Origin: Orbilia blumenaviensis
Lineage: Eukaryota > Ascomycota > Orbiliomycetes > Orbiliales > Orbiliaceae
Direction of reading: 5' to 3'
NCBI GenBank assembly: GCA_036872755.1
Contig: JAVHNS010000012.1
Coordinates: forward strand, 1,364,001-1,428,000
DNA length: 64,000 nucleotides
Positions 36,415-47,940 of the stretch are shown piece by piece; the first letter of the stretch is position 1; every line of letters begins with the position of its first letter. Made by a program: the position numbers and the translations under genes. The notes under the pieces are model-generated. The model was not told the origin of the DNA, did not search any database, and worked only from the letters and a program-made list of their open reading frames with translations.

Positions 36415-38505
36415 TCAATTACTCTTCTCATTCACATGCCTGATTTCTTCGTTCGTATGCTCAATGACATCATGATCGGCTGGTCTACCCGCAGTCCTGA
36501 CGAAGTAAGCATCAACATGCTCGCTCCAGACGATCGGGGACCCCTCCTCAGCATGGCCCTCCATACCCTTGCTCCTGCCTTCTTCCCACTCAGCCCGCAT
36601 CTCTGCGATCTTCATCTTGTAGTCCTTGGCTGGGTTGTACTGCTTGCCAATACCCATCCATCGCTCCCAGACGCTGAGGTGCTTGCTGTGAACTGCGACA
36701 CCGCAGTATTCGTAACCACGACCTTGACGGATATACCTCCATCTTCGCTCTTGCTCTGCAAGATCGAGACCGGTGGTATCGGGAAGCCAAAGGTAAGTCA
36801 TCAGGGCACCACCAAGACCAAACCATGGAACGACGTAGAACTTGGTTTGTTTATCGATGTAGCTGTACAAAATAGCAGCGGCAACGGCTCCGAGTTTACC
36901 GACCGCGGCTCCGAAACCGTGTGCAGACGCACGGACGGAAGCTGGGTAGACCTCTGCAGCGACAAGGAAAGTGACTGAGTTTGGACCGAATTGGTTGAAG
37001 AAAGAGGAAAGGAAGTACATGGCTTGGAAGGTATAGATATGCTCCCTTGAGGTGAAGTAGTTAAATGCAAACGCGGGGATAATGAAAAGGATGAAATCGA
37101 ACATGAAACCGACGATTTGCATCCATTTTCTGCCGTAGAGTTTGCTATCGATGAGAAGAGAAGCAAGGTAGTAGCCAACCATAGAAACGCTGACGTTGAC
37201 AAGATTCCATTTCCAGCCAGTCATGACAGAGTGGTTGTCTGGGGTGATGACCTTGATAAATTCGGACTGGAAAAGTTTGTTGCCGTAGAAGAAAACATCG
37301 TTGGCAAACCAAGTACCAGCGGTAGCGAGCATTCTTCCGCCAAAGTGGGTAAAAGTAAGCTTAAGGGATTCAACATCATACCCGGTGACCTTAGACTTCT
37401 TCTTTTGGGAGTTGAGTTCCTGGTTTGTGTTCTTCAGGAACATTCTGTGCCAGACGAGTGCGGCAGTACCGAGAGCTGGGATTGCAAAGCTGACTCTGAA
37501 TGCGATCTGAACAGCCTTTTCAGAGTATGGCGGATGGCCGGTTCCGTTGGCGATATATAGAACAATCATCAAAATGACGACATTCCAGAATTGGCCCCAG
37601 CCTTGCATCAAGAAAGCTGATGTAACAGAGCGACCGCGATGTAGGCGATCCTCTTTTGTCGAAACAACACCAGTACCAGTTCTGTTTTCCATGCTGAGGG
37701 TTGCTGTCATGGGATATTCTCCTCCGACACCGATACCATAGATGAAAAGGCACCAAGCGTAGCAAATAACCCAACCATTGAGGGATGTCCCCCACGATGC
37801 AGTTAAAAGTACTAGACCTAAGAACATTATGACAGCGTCCTGTACGAGGCCGAATTTGCGACCAACCCTGTTTGTGCAAGTCAGCTAATGCGACTTAGGT
37901 GTTGGGTTTTCAATGTTGCGGATTCCGCTTACCAGTCACCTTGAATTCCGACCAAAATCTGACCAACCATAATACCGGCTACTTCAAGGTATTCAATGGA
38001 ATTTACCCATCTTGCATCGCAAACTTGGTGGGTGTCCCAGCATTCTTTCCAGACCGCTTTGAACAATGGCTTGATGTTTCCGATAGAGAAAAGAACGTAT
38101 CTACACCACACTTGTTAGCAATGAGGTTTTCTTAAGTTGATAGACAGTTGATGGATCCATAAAAATCACTCACCCTTCCAATCCCAGGCCGGCACCAGGG
38201 AGCACAGCACTTCTGAAGTAGCTGATTAGGGGAGACAGTGGGTTCTTCTTTGCACCCTCCCATATCTCACCCAGCTCCCTTTTACCTTCGACGAAGAGAT
38301 CGTAGTTGAGAACAAATCGTACTCTCTTAGCTAAGGGTAGATCTGCCCAATATGTGCCGTTTACATCGTAGCTGTCCGCGGGAAGGAGGATCGGGTCGAA
38401 GATGGCTCTTTCCGGCAAACTGTCCGTACTAGAGCTATCGACGGAGTATGCGGCAGCCTCATTGGCCGCTTTTAAAGGCGGAGAGTCTGACGGTGATTTA
38501 TCCAT
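36415..38505 (-). CDS. MFS transporter, phosphate:H+ symporter-like family
   Basis: Three exons on the minus strand: 38505-38174, 38100-37933, 37867-36415; 650 residues. Introns of 73 and 65 bases have GT..AG ends and keep frame; the first shows a CTAAC branch. Major facilitator features are clear: a GDWVGRKFG loop between spans 2 and 3, GIGVGGEYPMTATLSMEN in span 4, and in the second half DVFFYGNKLFQSEF and FGPNSVTFLVAAEVYPASVR followed by AHGFGAAVGKLGAV. These match the phosphate:H+ symporter branch (PHS; Pho84- and Git1-like). The N-terminal tail of about 110 residues and a C-terminal cytosolic tail of about 90 residues make it longer than typical. Substrate could be phosphate, a glycerophosphodiester or another organic anion; the sequence does not decide. 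Confidence 0.88.
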
Positions 38506-38714
38506 TGCTCGGAGGCTTGCAACTAGGTTGTCGCTTCGGTTTCAATGGGTTTCGTTACTCCCAAACGATCAAAGAGTAGATATTTATTAATGGAATGATC
38601 AACTATGGATCTCCAAGAGCTGGAGGATGATCGGTGCGAAAATCAAAGTCGGTGAGATTGTCTCAAAGAGTGGAACTTTGTTTTTAAGAAAAGGGCTTCA
38701 CACTCCACGAGAAA

Positions 38715-38732
38715 TATATATATATATATATA
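38715..38732. repeat. TA microsatellite
   Basis: Nine TA units in the upstream region of the MFS transporter gene. Confidence 0.9.
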
Positions 38733-39034
38733 AAGGGCTCCACCTAGGTGAAGGAACGGGAGAAAAGCTAAGGGCCCTGCAGGACAGAAGTCGGACTGGA
38801 CAGAATCGGCAGCGAGGAATGCGCGCACTACGTCTGGAACCCTGAGGTTTGGACGATGAGGAGAGCTGGCTAGCTGAACAGTCAAAGAAAAAATCATTCA
38901 AAACCGTCCGCTAGCTTTGCTATATATATAAATCCGGCGAGTCCACCTCGAGAGAGGTTGACCCCCTCCACGTTCGCAACCGCCACTCGGAGCTGCCCCT
39001 CTCATTCTGTATTTGTGCTCGGAAAATGAGAACG

Positions 39035-39062
<28 letters not shown>
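39035..39062. repeat. 28-base poly-A run
   Basis: An uninterrupted run of 28 adenines. It could be a simple mononucleotide repeat or the tail of an old retroposed copy. No retroelement sequence was recognised next to it. Confidence 0.9.
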
Positions 39063-39065
<3 letters not shown>

Positions 39066-39192
39066 ATCAAGGCAATTGATCTGGTGTCGCGTGAGCTCTA
39101 TTAACCTCGTCCCAGGGAACATCGTTAATATGCAAGGCGGTATAAGTTGACGTCTGGTTGTGGCAGCCGAATGCACGTTATTTTCGGCGAAC

Positions 39193-39567
39193 TTAGAACG
39201 ATGGTGCAGGTCGCAAGCTAGATAAGCGACCAATATCGAAGAAGAGTTCAAACACGTTCACAAACTCTGGCTTGCTATTGGTTGCTGTAACTTCATCGGA
39301 AACTTGCTCTTTCCCACAATTACGGTTAGGACGGTGAGGGGTAGTCCACTTTGCAGCCCGATTTCGCCTCAACACATATAATCTTTGCCTTGTTTCGGGA
39401 TGCCGACTTTCCCAGGCAGGGATAGCATTAGAAACAAAAAGGTCGGGTAAGACAAGCAATCTTGGTAGGTTCTTGTGGCCGACGAGAAGCTTTTGCCAAA
39501 AGGTAACAAGGTTCTTGGTGAAATCTTCGGATTCTAGGGCACACCCTCGAGAGTTGACACTTTGCAA
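39193..39567 (-). CDS. Possible unrecognised coding exon or gene remnant
   Basis: A 124-codon minus-strand frame with gene-like codon use and a plausible amphipathic product (FTKNLVTFWQKLLVGHKNLP, LPDLFVSNAIPAWE). The nominal first codon is not clearly a real start. Further frames lie upstream on the same strand (39610-39834 and 39834-40052), but I could not join them with convincing splice sites. It may be the 3' exon of an unannotated gene or a decaying gene. No family recognised. Confidence 0.3.
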   Translation of the reverse strand: MQSVNSRGCALESEDFTKNLVTFWQKLLVGHKNLPRLLVLPDLFVSNAIPAWESRHPETRQRLYVLRRNRAAKWTTPHRPNRNCGKEQVSDEVTATNSKPEFVNVFELFFDIGRLSSLRPAPSF

Positions 39568-41166
39568 GGGTGTCTCTGCTACTGTAACTTTCGCTCCAGC
39601 CGCCTGTAACTACCCATAATGTTGAAGAGTAGTGGTCTCTGCCTGTGATCTAGAAGGCCAAAGGGAAGCTGGAATTGAGTGGGGACACGGCACGCATTGA
39701 TTTACTATCCGCCCATATAAAAAATGTGTCGGTATCGATGTAAGCCTAAAATTCCATCTCATAAGCTTCTCCACATCGTACGATGTGACGGAATGCGCCA
39801 GGATGCACCTCGATGCTTCCTTGGTGATATGCACTAAAGAAGTCCCTGGATAAAATGATACGCTCGATCTGCTTCGGGGCTAGCCAGAACAAACCTAAAT
39901 CCTCCCGCCGCGTCCATCAAGACTTTGCCTACCGTTCTTCGGTTTTCCTCAAACTGCGATATCGATAAGTCAAGTCGAAAGTACCTAACTAAGACACGAA
40001 AAAAAATAATAATAATAAGAATCAGGACATTTCTCCGGGCGAGCGGGTTCAAAGGTTTCTGTCGTTAGTTTCTGGAAGGTATAAATTCCCAAGGCTCCTC
40101 AAGCTTTCCCTTACCCGGTCTTGGAAAGAGGCTTGGCACGACGTCTAAGAACAGCAGGATATGGGGTTTCCGGCTTGGTATATGCAGGAATCCACATCAT
40201 TTCAGATGGCAGGTGCCGACTCTGGCAATTGCTCACACGACAGTCGCTGCGCTCCAGATGATTGGTTCGTCCGGGCGTCGGCCTCTTGCGGGTTGTACCA
40301 ACCCTCTAAGAAAAAATAATAATAACACATGAACAACGCGGTGGGGGTACAAAATACCACACCACTTCGTGTGGCTCTTGTGACGAACGACTTCCATCGA
40401 GTGTGACATTACAAAGCTGATTGAGTAAAGAAAGGAAGAAGGAAAGATCCACCGACAGAACTGCCGAGGAGAGCTCGACTGTGAAGCAGAACACCTCCTC
40501 ACTTGTTGGCTTCCTTCCAACAATCGCAACCGGTTAGGTGATCCGTATCTCCCCAGTCGGTACGTAATGGGCTGGATTTTACGCGAGCTCAACAAGCACC
40601 GACCAAGCGCCGCGCCTACCTTGGCGTTCATGGCGAGGCTTTCTGATATGTATCCATTGCCTCAATGCATGGGCTTGAGCTTGGGCGGGTTGTTCGGGTG
40701 AAGTAGGAACTGCTGGCTAACAAAAGCCCCCGCAAAAAAAAAAAAAAAAAAGAAAGGAAAAAAACTTTTAGGCGGATATGATCTGATAACAATGTTGGGA
40801 TGATACAGATGACCATAACTAATTCCACACTATGCATTTATAACAGAGCTCCAGTGAAAACGATCATGCCAATGCATTGTTAGGCCCCCCTTGACCCGAT
40901 GTCCGAACCTGATAGTCTTGCTTCCGATGTGACGCCTTATCCCACGGTTCCTTGGACTTTAGAGGTGTTCGAATGTGTCGGATCAAACGCGTCCGAAGCA
41001 AATATTACAGCCCCACCCCCCGAAGGTTGGTTTGCGAGATCACTCTTCCCTCTTTAAATCTATTTACAAATAGTTGACTCTACGGACCTAGATCTACTAT
41101 AAACCGATGACCGCTCGCCAAATGCCAGAAACTTTAATATTATGGCACATGTAATGCATGGGATCC
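39568..41166. other. Spacer with no firm gene
   Basis: Short minus-strand frames at 39610-39834 and 39834-40052 may be linked to the candidate exon at 39193-39567 but could not be assembled. The remainder shows only short shadows and an A-rich run (40734-40751). Confidence 0.4.
40734..40751. repeat. Poly-A run
   Basis: Eighteen consecutive adenines in non-coding sequence; a simple repeat as far as can be seen. Confidence 0.85.
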
Positions 41167-42607
41167 TTACACAGGACGTTCTAGACCCGGAGCACGCTTC
41201 GATAATGTCCTCTTTGACATTTCGCCTAGTTGTGGGTTTGCCCTCAAAAGGCACAATTCTAGATCGGGTGCTATATTGTCGGAACCTTCAATATTGCACT
41301 GTAATAGCCCACTTACTTGAACATAATTGACCGGCCTCCTTCGGAAATCCCTACAACCTTTCCCTCTTTCCTGGATATCTTTCCTAAATTTAATTTTCAA
41401 ATGCGTAACATTTGTAAATTGACACTCCCTGAAACCCCTTAGCCACCTATTCGACACCAAGCCATCATAACTCACCACCTTAGCACTTTCTGGAGGTGCA
41501 ACGAAAAAAGACGGGTGGAAGAATTTCCCTTGAATTGTCAAAGTATGAAGCCTTGGCAACTTTTTAATCGTGGTCTGCAAAGACCTCAGCGGCGGTGAGA
41601 GCTTGAAGTCAGTGTACTGCCTTCCAGCATCTCGGATTGAGCGGATTGTGAGGAATCTGAGATTGGTGGTTTGAGAGAGGAGGTGAGTAAGAATTCCGGC
41701 TAATCGCGTATTCTGCTGACTCGTGTCGATTTGGAGACCAGTTAGGCGCGACCCGTCTAAAGCAGTCGGTTGGTCCGACGTAGAACAAGGCCAATCCTCT
41801 TCATCGGACAGGTCCCCTGTGCTGTCCCCGGGATCGGTGAAGTCGCTATCGCTCTCCTCCCCAGGAATCAGCCCATTTGTGTAGATGTGGTGATGATGTG
41901 GACGTTCGTCATTATCACTCCCGCCGTACCACCAGTCCATCTCGAGGTCGAGAGATGTTATTTTCCCAATATCGAGAATTTGGATATGCAGGCCCGGCTC
42001 TAATGATATGGGGTTCGCTGTAACGGCCATGGAAAACTCGTCGGGTTGCCTCCGCTGCGAGTACTCTCGAAGATGACGTAGGAATCCAAATAGTTCCTCT
42101 TTCTCGGAGTCGGTGTGCCATGATACTACAAAGTTGCAGGATATACGAGTGAGTTTATTGCAGCTTCTAGAATATTGTCCTTTGTCACGAGACTAGACCT
42201 TATCTCACGCATCATATATACTTACGGTTATATCTTAGGTCTAGATGCTTCAAATTCAGCTTCCCATTCTTCAGCAGCTCCTCTAAAACATGGATAAATC
42301 CACTTCTAACGAACCCGTTGGTGCAAGTTAATGAGTACCGATGAAGCAGCACCGTCCTTATGTGCTGAATTCCGGTGTTGTCGACACCCCGGGCGTTGAT
42401 AAGCCTGGAGAGCTTATGACATATCCTACCCCGGTCGTTGATTTTAGCCTTATCATAGAGTCGAAGGGTAGACCACAGGCTTTGGTAGCAGACTGGGTAG
42501 AAGAGTTTGCACGTTAAGAGGAGGGAAAAGATGTCGGAGGGACTGAGGTACTGGATGATCTCGTAGGAGAGTTCACGAATTGCACATATTGCGGATAAGG
42601 ACGCCAT
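41167..42607 (-). CDS. F-box protein
   Basis: Two exons on the minus strand, 42607-42226 and 42179-41167, give 464 residues. The 46-base intron (GTAAGTAT..AAAG) is at the lower limit for fungi and its branch site is poor. It is supported because it joins LDLRYN to a clearly coding frame (LTRISCNFVVSW...ELFGFLRHLREYS) that otherwise lacks a start. Residues 10-45 form an F-box (IRELSYEIIQYLSPSDIFSL). The rest contains leucine-rich, HLDL-like segments as in many fungal F-box proteins. The expected role is substrate recognition in an SCF (Skp1-Cul1) ubiquitin ligase; the target is unknown. The last 40 residues may be altered by an unrecognised 3' intron, since a GTAAGTGG donor-like site occurs near 41320. 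Confidence 0.75.
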
Positions 42608-43441
42608 CTTTCCTTGTGCGCGAATATCTGGCGAGGGGTCGAAGGTGGGCTCATGGCGAAAAGGTGTCGTTCCTGCTACCTGTACAGAACAGAGCCTGGG
42701 AAATATCTTTTATATCAATATGCAAATGGCCACAAAAAATTATTTATATCCCGCCCCAGGGTGGCAGGTTTTATTGATCTAGGCAACGCTCGAGAGGATT
42801 TTCCAATACACACAGGCATTGCTGGATAATTCGACCCTGTCTCAGTACGAGCCTGCTGCATGGTGAGAATCTTATCACATTTTCGAAGCCTTTTATGGGA
42901 GGTGTGGGAGGGGTTTGCAGGTGATGGCCAGCTGGCGCGGGGCAAGATAAATGCATGCCCATCGGCTCAAGATGGCCATGCCCCTGAGATGCTGAAGGGC
43001 TGGTTTACAGAGGATTGAAAGGTGCCAGCAAAACATGCCTTGCATAAAAGCCCTTGGTGCCCCACCCCATGGTTTTTGATTGGCGAATTTGGCGAACTAA
43101 GAGCTGGCCAAGTCTGGCCAATGCTTTTCATTGCCATAGCTGTTGTATTTTAAAAAAAACAACTCGTTTTTGGAGAGTATTGCAGGACGATATATGCAAA
43201 TGAGCGAACATTACCACTAGTTGAGACAGAGATGACAAATCTCTCTAATTTGCATCTGAGTTGCAATAGAAGCTAGTACTAGCTCTTCATTGTAAGATGT
43301 ATAGACTCATAAAGCTATTAAGGGGAAAGGGAAGATGAACTATAACAAGGAATAGACAAATTTAGCTGTTGGGGTTAAAACGCGTGCAAAAAGAGGATCG
43401 GTGTATAGTATATTACAATAGTACGAAGAACTGTGATCGAA
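42608..43441. other. Spacer between F-box and ATPase genes
   Basis: Non-coding as far as I can see. It contains the upstream region of the F-box gene and the 3' side of the ATPase gene. No repeats or RNA genes noticed. Confidence 0.5.
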
Positions 43442-45756
43442 TCAAAGAGCGGTCTTGGTAACCCCCCCATCCTGTGTAAGTCTCTTTCTGACTTGCATGC
43501 TAATCAACCTGTTGCCCAGCCGAACGACTCTCTCCTGTTCTCCACGATAATCGACAGTCATGAGGCGAGGACAGTAGACGAGTGCTTGTCCGGCGTTTAG
43601 ATTCATGATTGTCTCAAAAGCGCTAGCCGCATGCTCATTTATTTCGCGATCCTCGGCAGAGTTACCACTTTCAGTGGTATTAAGGAAGCCAACGTGTTTC
43701 CGGAGGGTAGCAAACCAGCGGGGGCTATCAAAGCGGTGCATAATGATGAATGACGAAAGTTCTAAAAGTTCGGGGTGGACATGTGGGTCTTGGGTGCTGA
43801 TTACCGTGCGGAGGCCAAGGTGGCGTTGCAGCCGAATATTTTGGATCACAGATTTGGCGAATTGTTGAGAGGAAGACGTTTGAGACATAAACTATACCAT
43901 AGGAACAATTAGTATTTCTCTGAAGATTGAAAACTTGGTCGCGCCATACCTTATGGGCTTCGTCCAGTGCGACGATTTTACCAGTGGTGCTGGGGCTAGA
44001 GCAAAATAGGTCGAGACAAATAGAGAAGAGGACACAGGCTGTTTCGGAGTCAACGAAGGGACAGGTAAGATCAACAATGGTGATGGATCCTTCAGATGCG
44101 TCGAATGGATTTGGATTATCTTCAGCACCAAGGAAAGATTCCAAAAGCTCTAATCGAAGATCAAGAAGAGCCCACTGACTAGCGTTTAAAGGCTCAGTGG
44201 AAAGCTGGGACTTGAACTTTTCATAGTTGAATCCACCTTCAGCGGCCATATCCCTCAAGATACGGGTGACAACTTGTAAATAGAGAGAGGTGTTATCCTC
44301 CTGGACAGACATGAGATGTAACATGGTTTTAGCAGTCAGTTGACTGGCCTTTAGAAGGAGAGGGTAAACTTTCACCCCGGGAATCTTCCCATAGACTCGT
44401 TGCATATTCGAGAGATTAGAACGGGACACTAGGACTGTGACCTTTCTGGCGCGGCTCAAATATGACCCAACCGGGGCAGTTGATTCAGCACAAGGCACAG
44501 CTAGGTAGGCCACTTCACATGGCTTCCCGGCATCAAGTGGTGTAAATGGAGAAAAATAGAAGACGACACCGGCTAACGGGCGGTGAAGTATCCCAATGGC
44601 TGGGTTTTGAATCACACAATTCTCTGAATACTGAAGTTAGCATTGATTCCTGAATATGACATACGTGAGAAATATTCATACCCATGATGACAGACAAAGA
44701 ATGAGATTTCCCGGACCCCTGTAGTCCGCAGATGAATGTTGTAAACGGAGTGTTAGTGTTGAGGAAAACCATATCGTCTTCGAGCTCTTCTTGATACTGG
44801 TAGGTTGATGCAGGATCTCGATAGCTATGGAGTTTGGCAAATATAGCGAACTGAACACTGCCCGGCGGCGCGTCATCAACGCTTGAGTCAACCCGGATAA
44901 TATCCGATGTGAATAATGGAGCGGTCGAAATGATTGCCTCGTTTGAAGATTGGGTGCTGCCCACATTGTCCGGATTCCAATCAAACATTGCAGCGGCATT
45001 GTAGCCGATCAAGCGATCTCTCCAGCCTCCTTCGAATATACGCGGCGGCGCCTCCATGAACGGCAGACTAGAACCTCCAGAGTCGATAGCGATCGCTCTA
45101 GCATTGTAGGCTATTTCCGTAATTAGAATATGTACCACTACTTTGAGGGGGTTGGTGGGCGAAGGAATCTACCGGTTGATCTAAAGATGTGTGCCTTCGT
45201 CTTGAAAGCACCTACGGGTCTATCAGGATTTTGAGTTTGAGCTGGGCGCCCCCGTTGGGCGTATTGACGGGGCCCTGGCGGTGCAGCTAGGTGGGTAGTC
45301 GGGGCTTGGGGAGGATAGGCGATATTGGGTGCAAATGAAGCCCTCGGGACAGCTGGAGCGCTCGGAGCAACTGGCGTAACTGTGGCAACTGGGGCAGCTG
45401 GGCTTGTCGATGAGCGTCCATGATGCCAACTGGTCCAATGCGGGAAGGCCTGGGCGACAGCAGTGCTCCCTGGTATGGGTGGATTGCGAAAACTCAGGCT
45501 GCTACTGTGATATTAGCGAAATGTATCTCAGAAGGAACAAGGAGAAGGGTACGGGAAGGCCTTACACAAGATCATCGCGTATTCTCTCTTCAATAGCAGG
45601 GAATGGGACGCCACTGAGATAGCGTGGGCGTTTGGTATTCTTTGCTTGTTTGACGATATCCTTGACTTTGGGCTGTCGACCCGCTGGGACGTGCCGGTAA
45701 AAGATATCGTACAGCCAGCAATGAAGCATGTTGTCTTCGGCACCCTCGAGTGGCAT
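43442..45756 (-). CDS. HerA/FtsK-like P-loop ATPase of unknown role
   Basis: Five minus-strand exons: 45756-45566, 45504-45173, 45110-44682, 44623-43950, 43891-43442; 691 residues with the ATG at 45756. The introns (61, 62, 58 and 58 bases) keep frame and all have GT..AG ends; CTAAT/CTAAC-type branch sites are visible in most. Order: a short N-terminal domain (HCWLYDIFYRHVPAGRQ), a Pro/Ala-rich linker of about 110 residues, then the ATPase. Walker A is GLQGSGKS (K309), Walker B is IVALDEAHK (about 534-542), and the sensor-like RTVISTQDPHVHPELL follows directly across the last intron. This is the plan of HerA/FtsK/VirD4-type NTPases found in many filamentous fungi, usually annotated only as P-loop hydrolases. 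The coding frame continues upstream of 45756 without an ATG, so the true N-terminus may be longer. Confidence 0.78.
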
Positions 45757-46488
45757 TTTGCTATCTGGTTTGATGATGATAGTCTGAGGAGACTTAAACG
45801 GCAATAGTGCTGATTGCGATGGGTATAAACGGTAATATCGTGCACCGTGATGGTGGTGGTGGTGGTGGTGGTGGTGGTAGGGTGACTGATGAAGTATAAA
45901 GCAGGTTGTAGTTGCTTAATTCTGGGTGATGAAGCCTTCGGTGTAGTATGGCGGCCTAGCTTAAATAGTAGTGATAACGAGCTAAGGGTTACGGATAGCT
46001 TAAGATGGCTTCCTCGCAGCACGCCTCAAAATTCTTATATCATTTAGCTTAGGTAAGTAGGCAAAAGATGCGGTTTACCCAAACTGCCGCTTTCAATCAC
46101 TGTTAGTGTCCTAGATATTCTCGATCCCAGGTCTTGACAGTCCACAGATTATATTTAAGGTATAAGACGCCAAAACGGATCTAGATATGAGTAGTTCGAT
46201 TCTGGAAGGGCCCAGAATGTTAGCAGCTCGACCTGCGAACAAAAAGGATGGCGCCAAAATTAATCTAAGCCAACAGTTCAACCCAGTATTAAAAGAAATA
46301 CATACAACTGGCTGCATGGAGGACCGAGGCATGACATTGATGCCCGCAGCTGAATATATATGTTCGTAGGACACGTATAAAAGCCCTTAAACCTGCAAAA
46401 CCGCAAGGCTTTAGCGATATATATAGAAAGTACAGGCAAAAAGAAAAGAAAAAAGGTAAAATAGAATAAAAATCGGGGCTAGACAATA
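45757..46488. other. Upstream region of the ATPase gene, partly coding-like
   Basis: Immediately upstream of the ATPase start the same frame remains open and coding-like (ARYYRLYPSQSALLPFK) back through a histidine-coding triplet tract to a stop near 45916. An additional 5' exon or a missed start is therefore likely. The rest, towards 46488, is non-coding 3' sequence of the next minus-strand gene. Confidence 0.45.
45851..45879. repeat. GGT/ACC triplet repeat
   Basis: About nine TGG units on the plus strand. On the minus strand, in the frame of the ATPase gene, they read as a run of histidines. The tract may be translated if the ATPase N-terminus extends upstream. Confidence 0.9.
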
Positions 46489-47940
46489 TTACTGGACTGC
46501 ATGCAGGTCCCCACGAGCTTCAGAGGCTTCCAGGCCCGCATCCACACAGTCCTTTGAAAGTAAGGAATTCGGTTGCCCCTCGCTACTTCTGCGCTCCAGT
46601 ACAGGGCTACAGTTGATGGTCTGTCTCTTCTCGTCGTCCAGCTGTAACTGTCTCTCCAGGTCGTAGAAGTCAACTATGGATGAAATCGACATTGTATAGC
46701 CCGGTGAGCTAGGACTATTCTGCTGGTCCTCGGTATCACGGCTCTGTCTATTGTATGCCGTAGTCGGTGTTATTTTAGGTAAAGACTGCACCAGTCGGCT
46801 TAAAGGAGGTTTCTCGATCTCATCTTGGCCGAGGAGGGATTCTATTCTGTTCGGCGCTCTGTCCAGGTTCTCATCACCATCCCGATCGAAGATAGTGGCA
46901 TCTGATTGTGGCCTTGAACCGCAATCTACCGTCCCCGCCTCGCTATCTGTGTCCCGGTTGTCGCCCCGACCACAGCTTATTCCACCCTTCCACCTTCCTG
47001 AATCGCACACTGCCGTCAATCCTTTTAGTGCCGGCGCGCATGCCACGCAGACACCCAAACCGTGTTCGAATATCGCAACAACCCAATTTGTGGTCGCTGA
47101 AGTGGAATTATGGCCGATTACGATCACGCTAACGGCAAACAATATACAAAGGAACCCGAGTGCAAAGATAATTCCTACTCCTATCTTTTGTGGCGTCGGC
47201 AGCAAAAGAACCCTAAGGACCGAAAATGGTAGGACATATATCATGATATTTGTGAGGATGTGGAAGATATACGGGACAACGGACCCCGTGACGGACCCCG
47301 TGACGAATGTCCATCCTGATGAACAGTTGCTTTTCGGGTTCCTTGAGTATAAAACCAGAATATCAATCAAAGATCAAAATAATCCAGCCAGATTGAGGTA
47401 GGAATAAACCTACCAATTTTTCGATATCGGCACGCAAAGGAAGAAGTTCAGGAGGGTACCGACTGTGAAGCCGATTGCTAAAATTGCAACTGTTATCCAT
47501 AGACATACCCGCGTTTTCTTCATGGTCTTCGGGATTAGCCTAGTATAGAAGCAAAGTAACGCCGCCTTCGCAGCATAAATTCCGAAATGGTATGTTGCAT
47601 TTTTAGCATAGAATACCTGGCGAAATTCGAAGGTCTCAATTAGTTAGGATGACTATGGGCCGCAGCATGTGTACGCGGACAATCGTGAGGTATCTATCAC
47701 CTTTAAGGCTTCGACGTTGGTGCTTTCTTTGTTGACGTTGATCGTTAAGACATCTAAGCCTTCATTGAGGAATCCCATGTCGAATAAGATTGTGTCTATT
47801 ACGGCCTGACTCAGAAAACATAACCAAGATGCCATCACGAAGCCATCTTCGAAGAGCGATAGGCGGGCGTATCGATTTCGATGATAAAGACGAAAGATTA
47901 CTAAACAGAGGATTCCAGCGATCATAGACCATTCGAAAGC
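46489..47940 (-). CDS. Second fungal rhodopsin-like integral membrane protein
   Basis: Three recognised minus-strand exons: 47940-47701, 47616-47414, 47341-46489 (431 residues), plus an unresolved first exon. Introns of 84 and 72 bases restore frame, the first with a CTAAC branch. Signs of the PF20684-type seven-span family: AFEWSMIAGILCLVIFRLY as span 1, SLFEDGFVMASWLCFL, IYAAKAALLCFYTRL, CVPISKNWNPKSNCSS, and HILTNIMIYVLPFSVLRVL. About 170 polar residues form the C-terminal tail. The AG before 47940 (with a CTAAC branch) shows that a short 5' exon precedes it. Around 48000-48050 a candidate encoding SDFYT exists, but no in-frame ATG was found, so the start stays open. Likely a surface receptor-like protein; ligand unknown. 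Confidence 0.72.
47281..47304. repeat. 12-base tandem duplication inside a coding exon
   Basis: GGACCCCGTGAC occurs twice in direct succession and encodes TGSVTGSV on the minus strand, in an extracellular loop of the rhodopsin-like protein. It adds four residues in frame. Confidence 0.9.

Larger units (their letters stand above)
38506..39192. other. Upstream region of the MFS gene
   Basis: Contains a TA dinucleotide run (38715-38732), a second short TATATA tract near 38920 and a 28-base poly-A run (39035-39062). On the minus strand the TA run lies about 210 bases upstream of the transporter start and could serve as its TATA region. No gene seen. Confidence 0.45.

Noticed and set aside
36286..36978. 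230-codon plus-strand frame antisense to the MFS gene
   Set aside because: It is a shadow of the transporter's last exon; the minus-strand reading shows clear family motifs.
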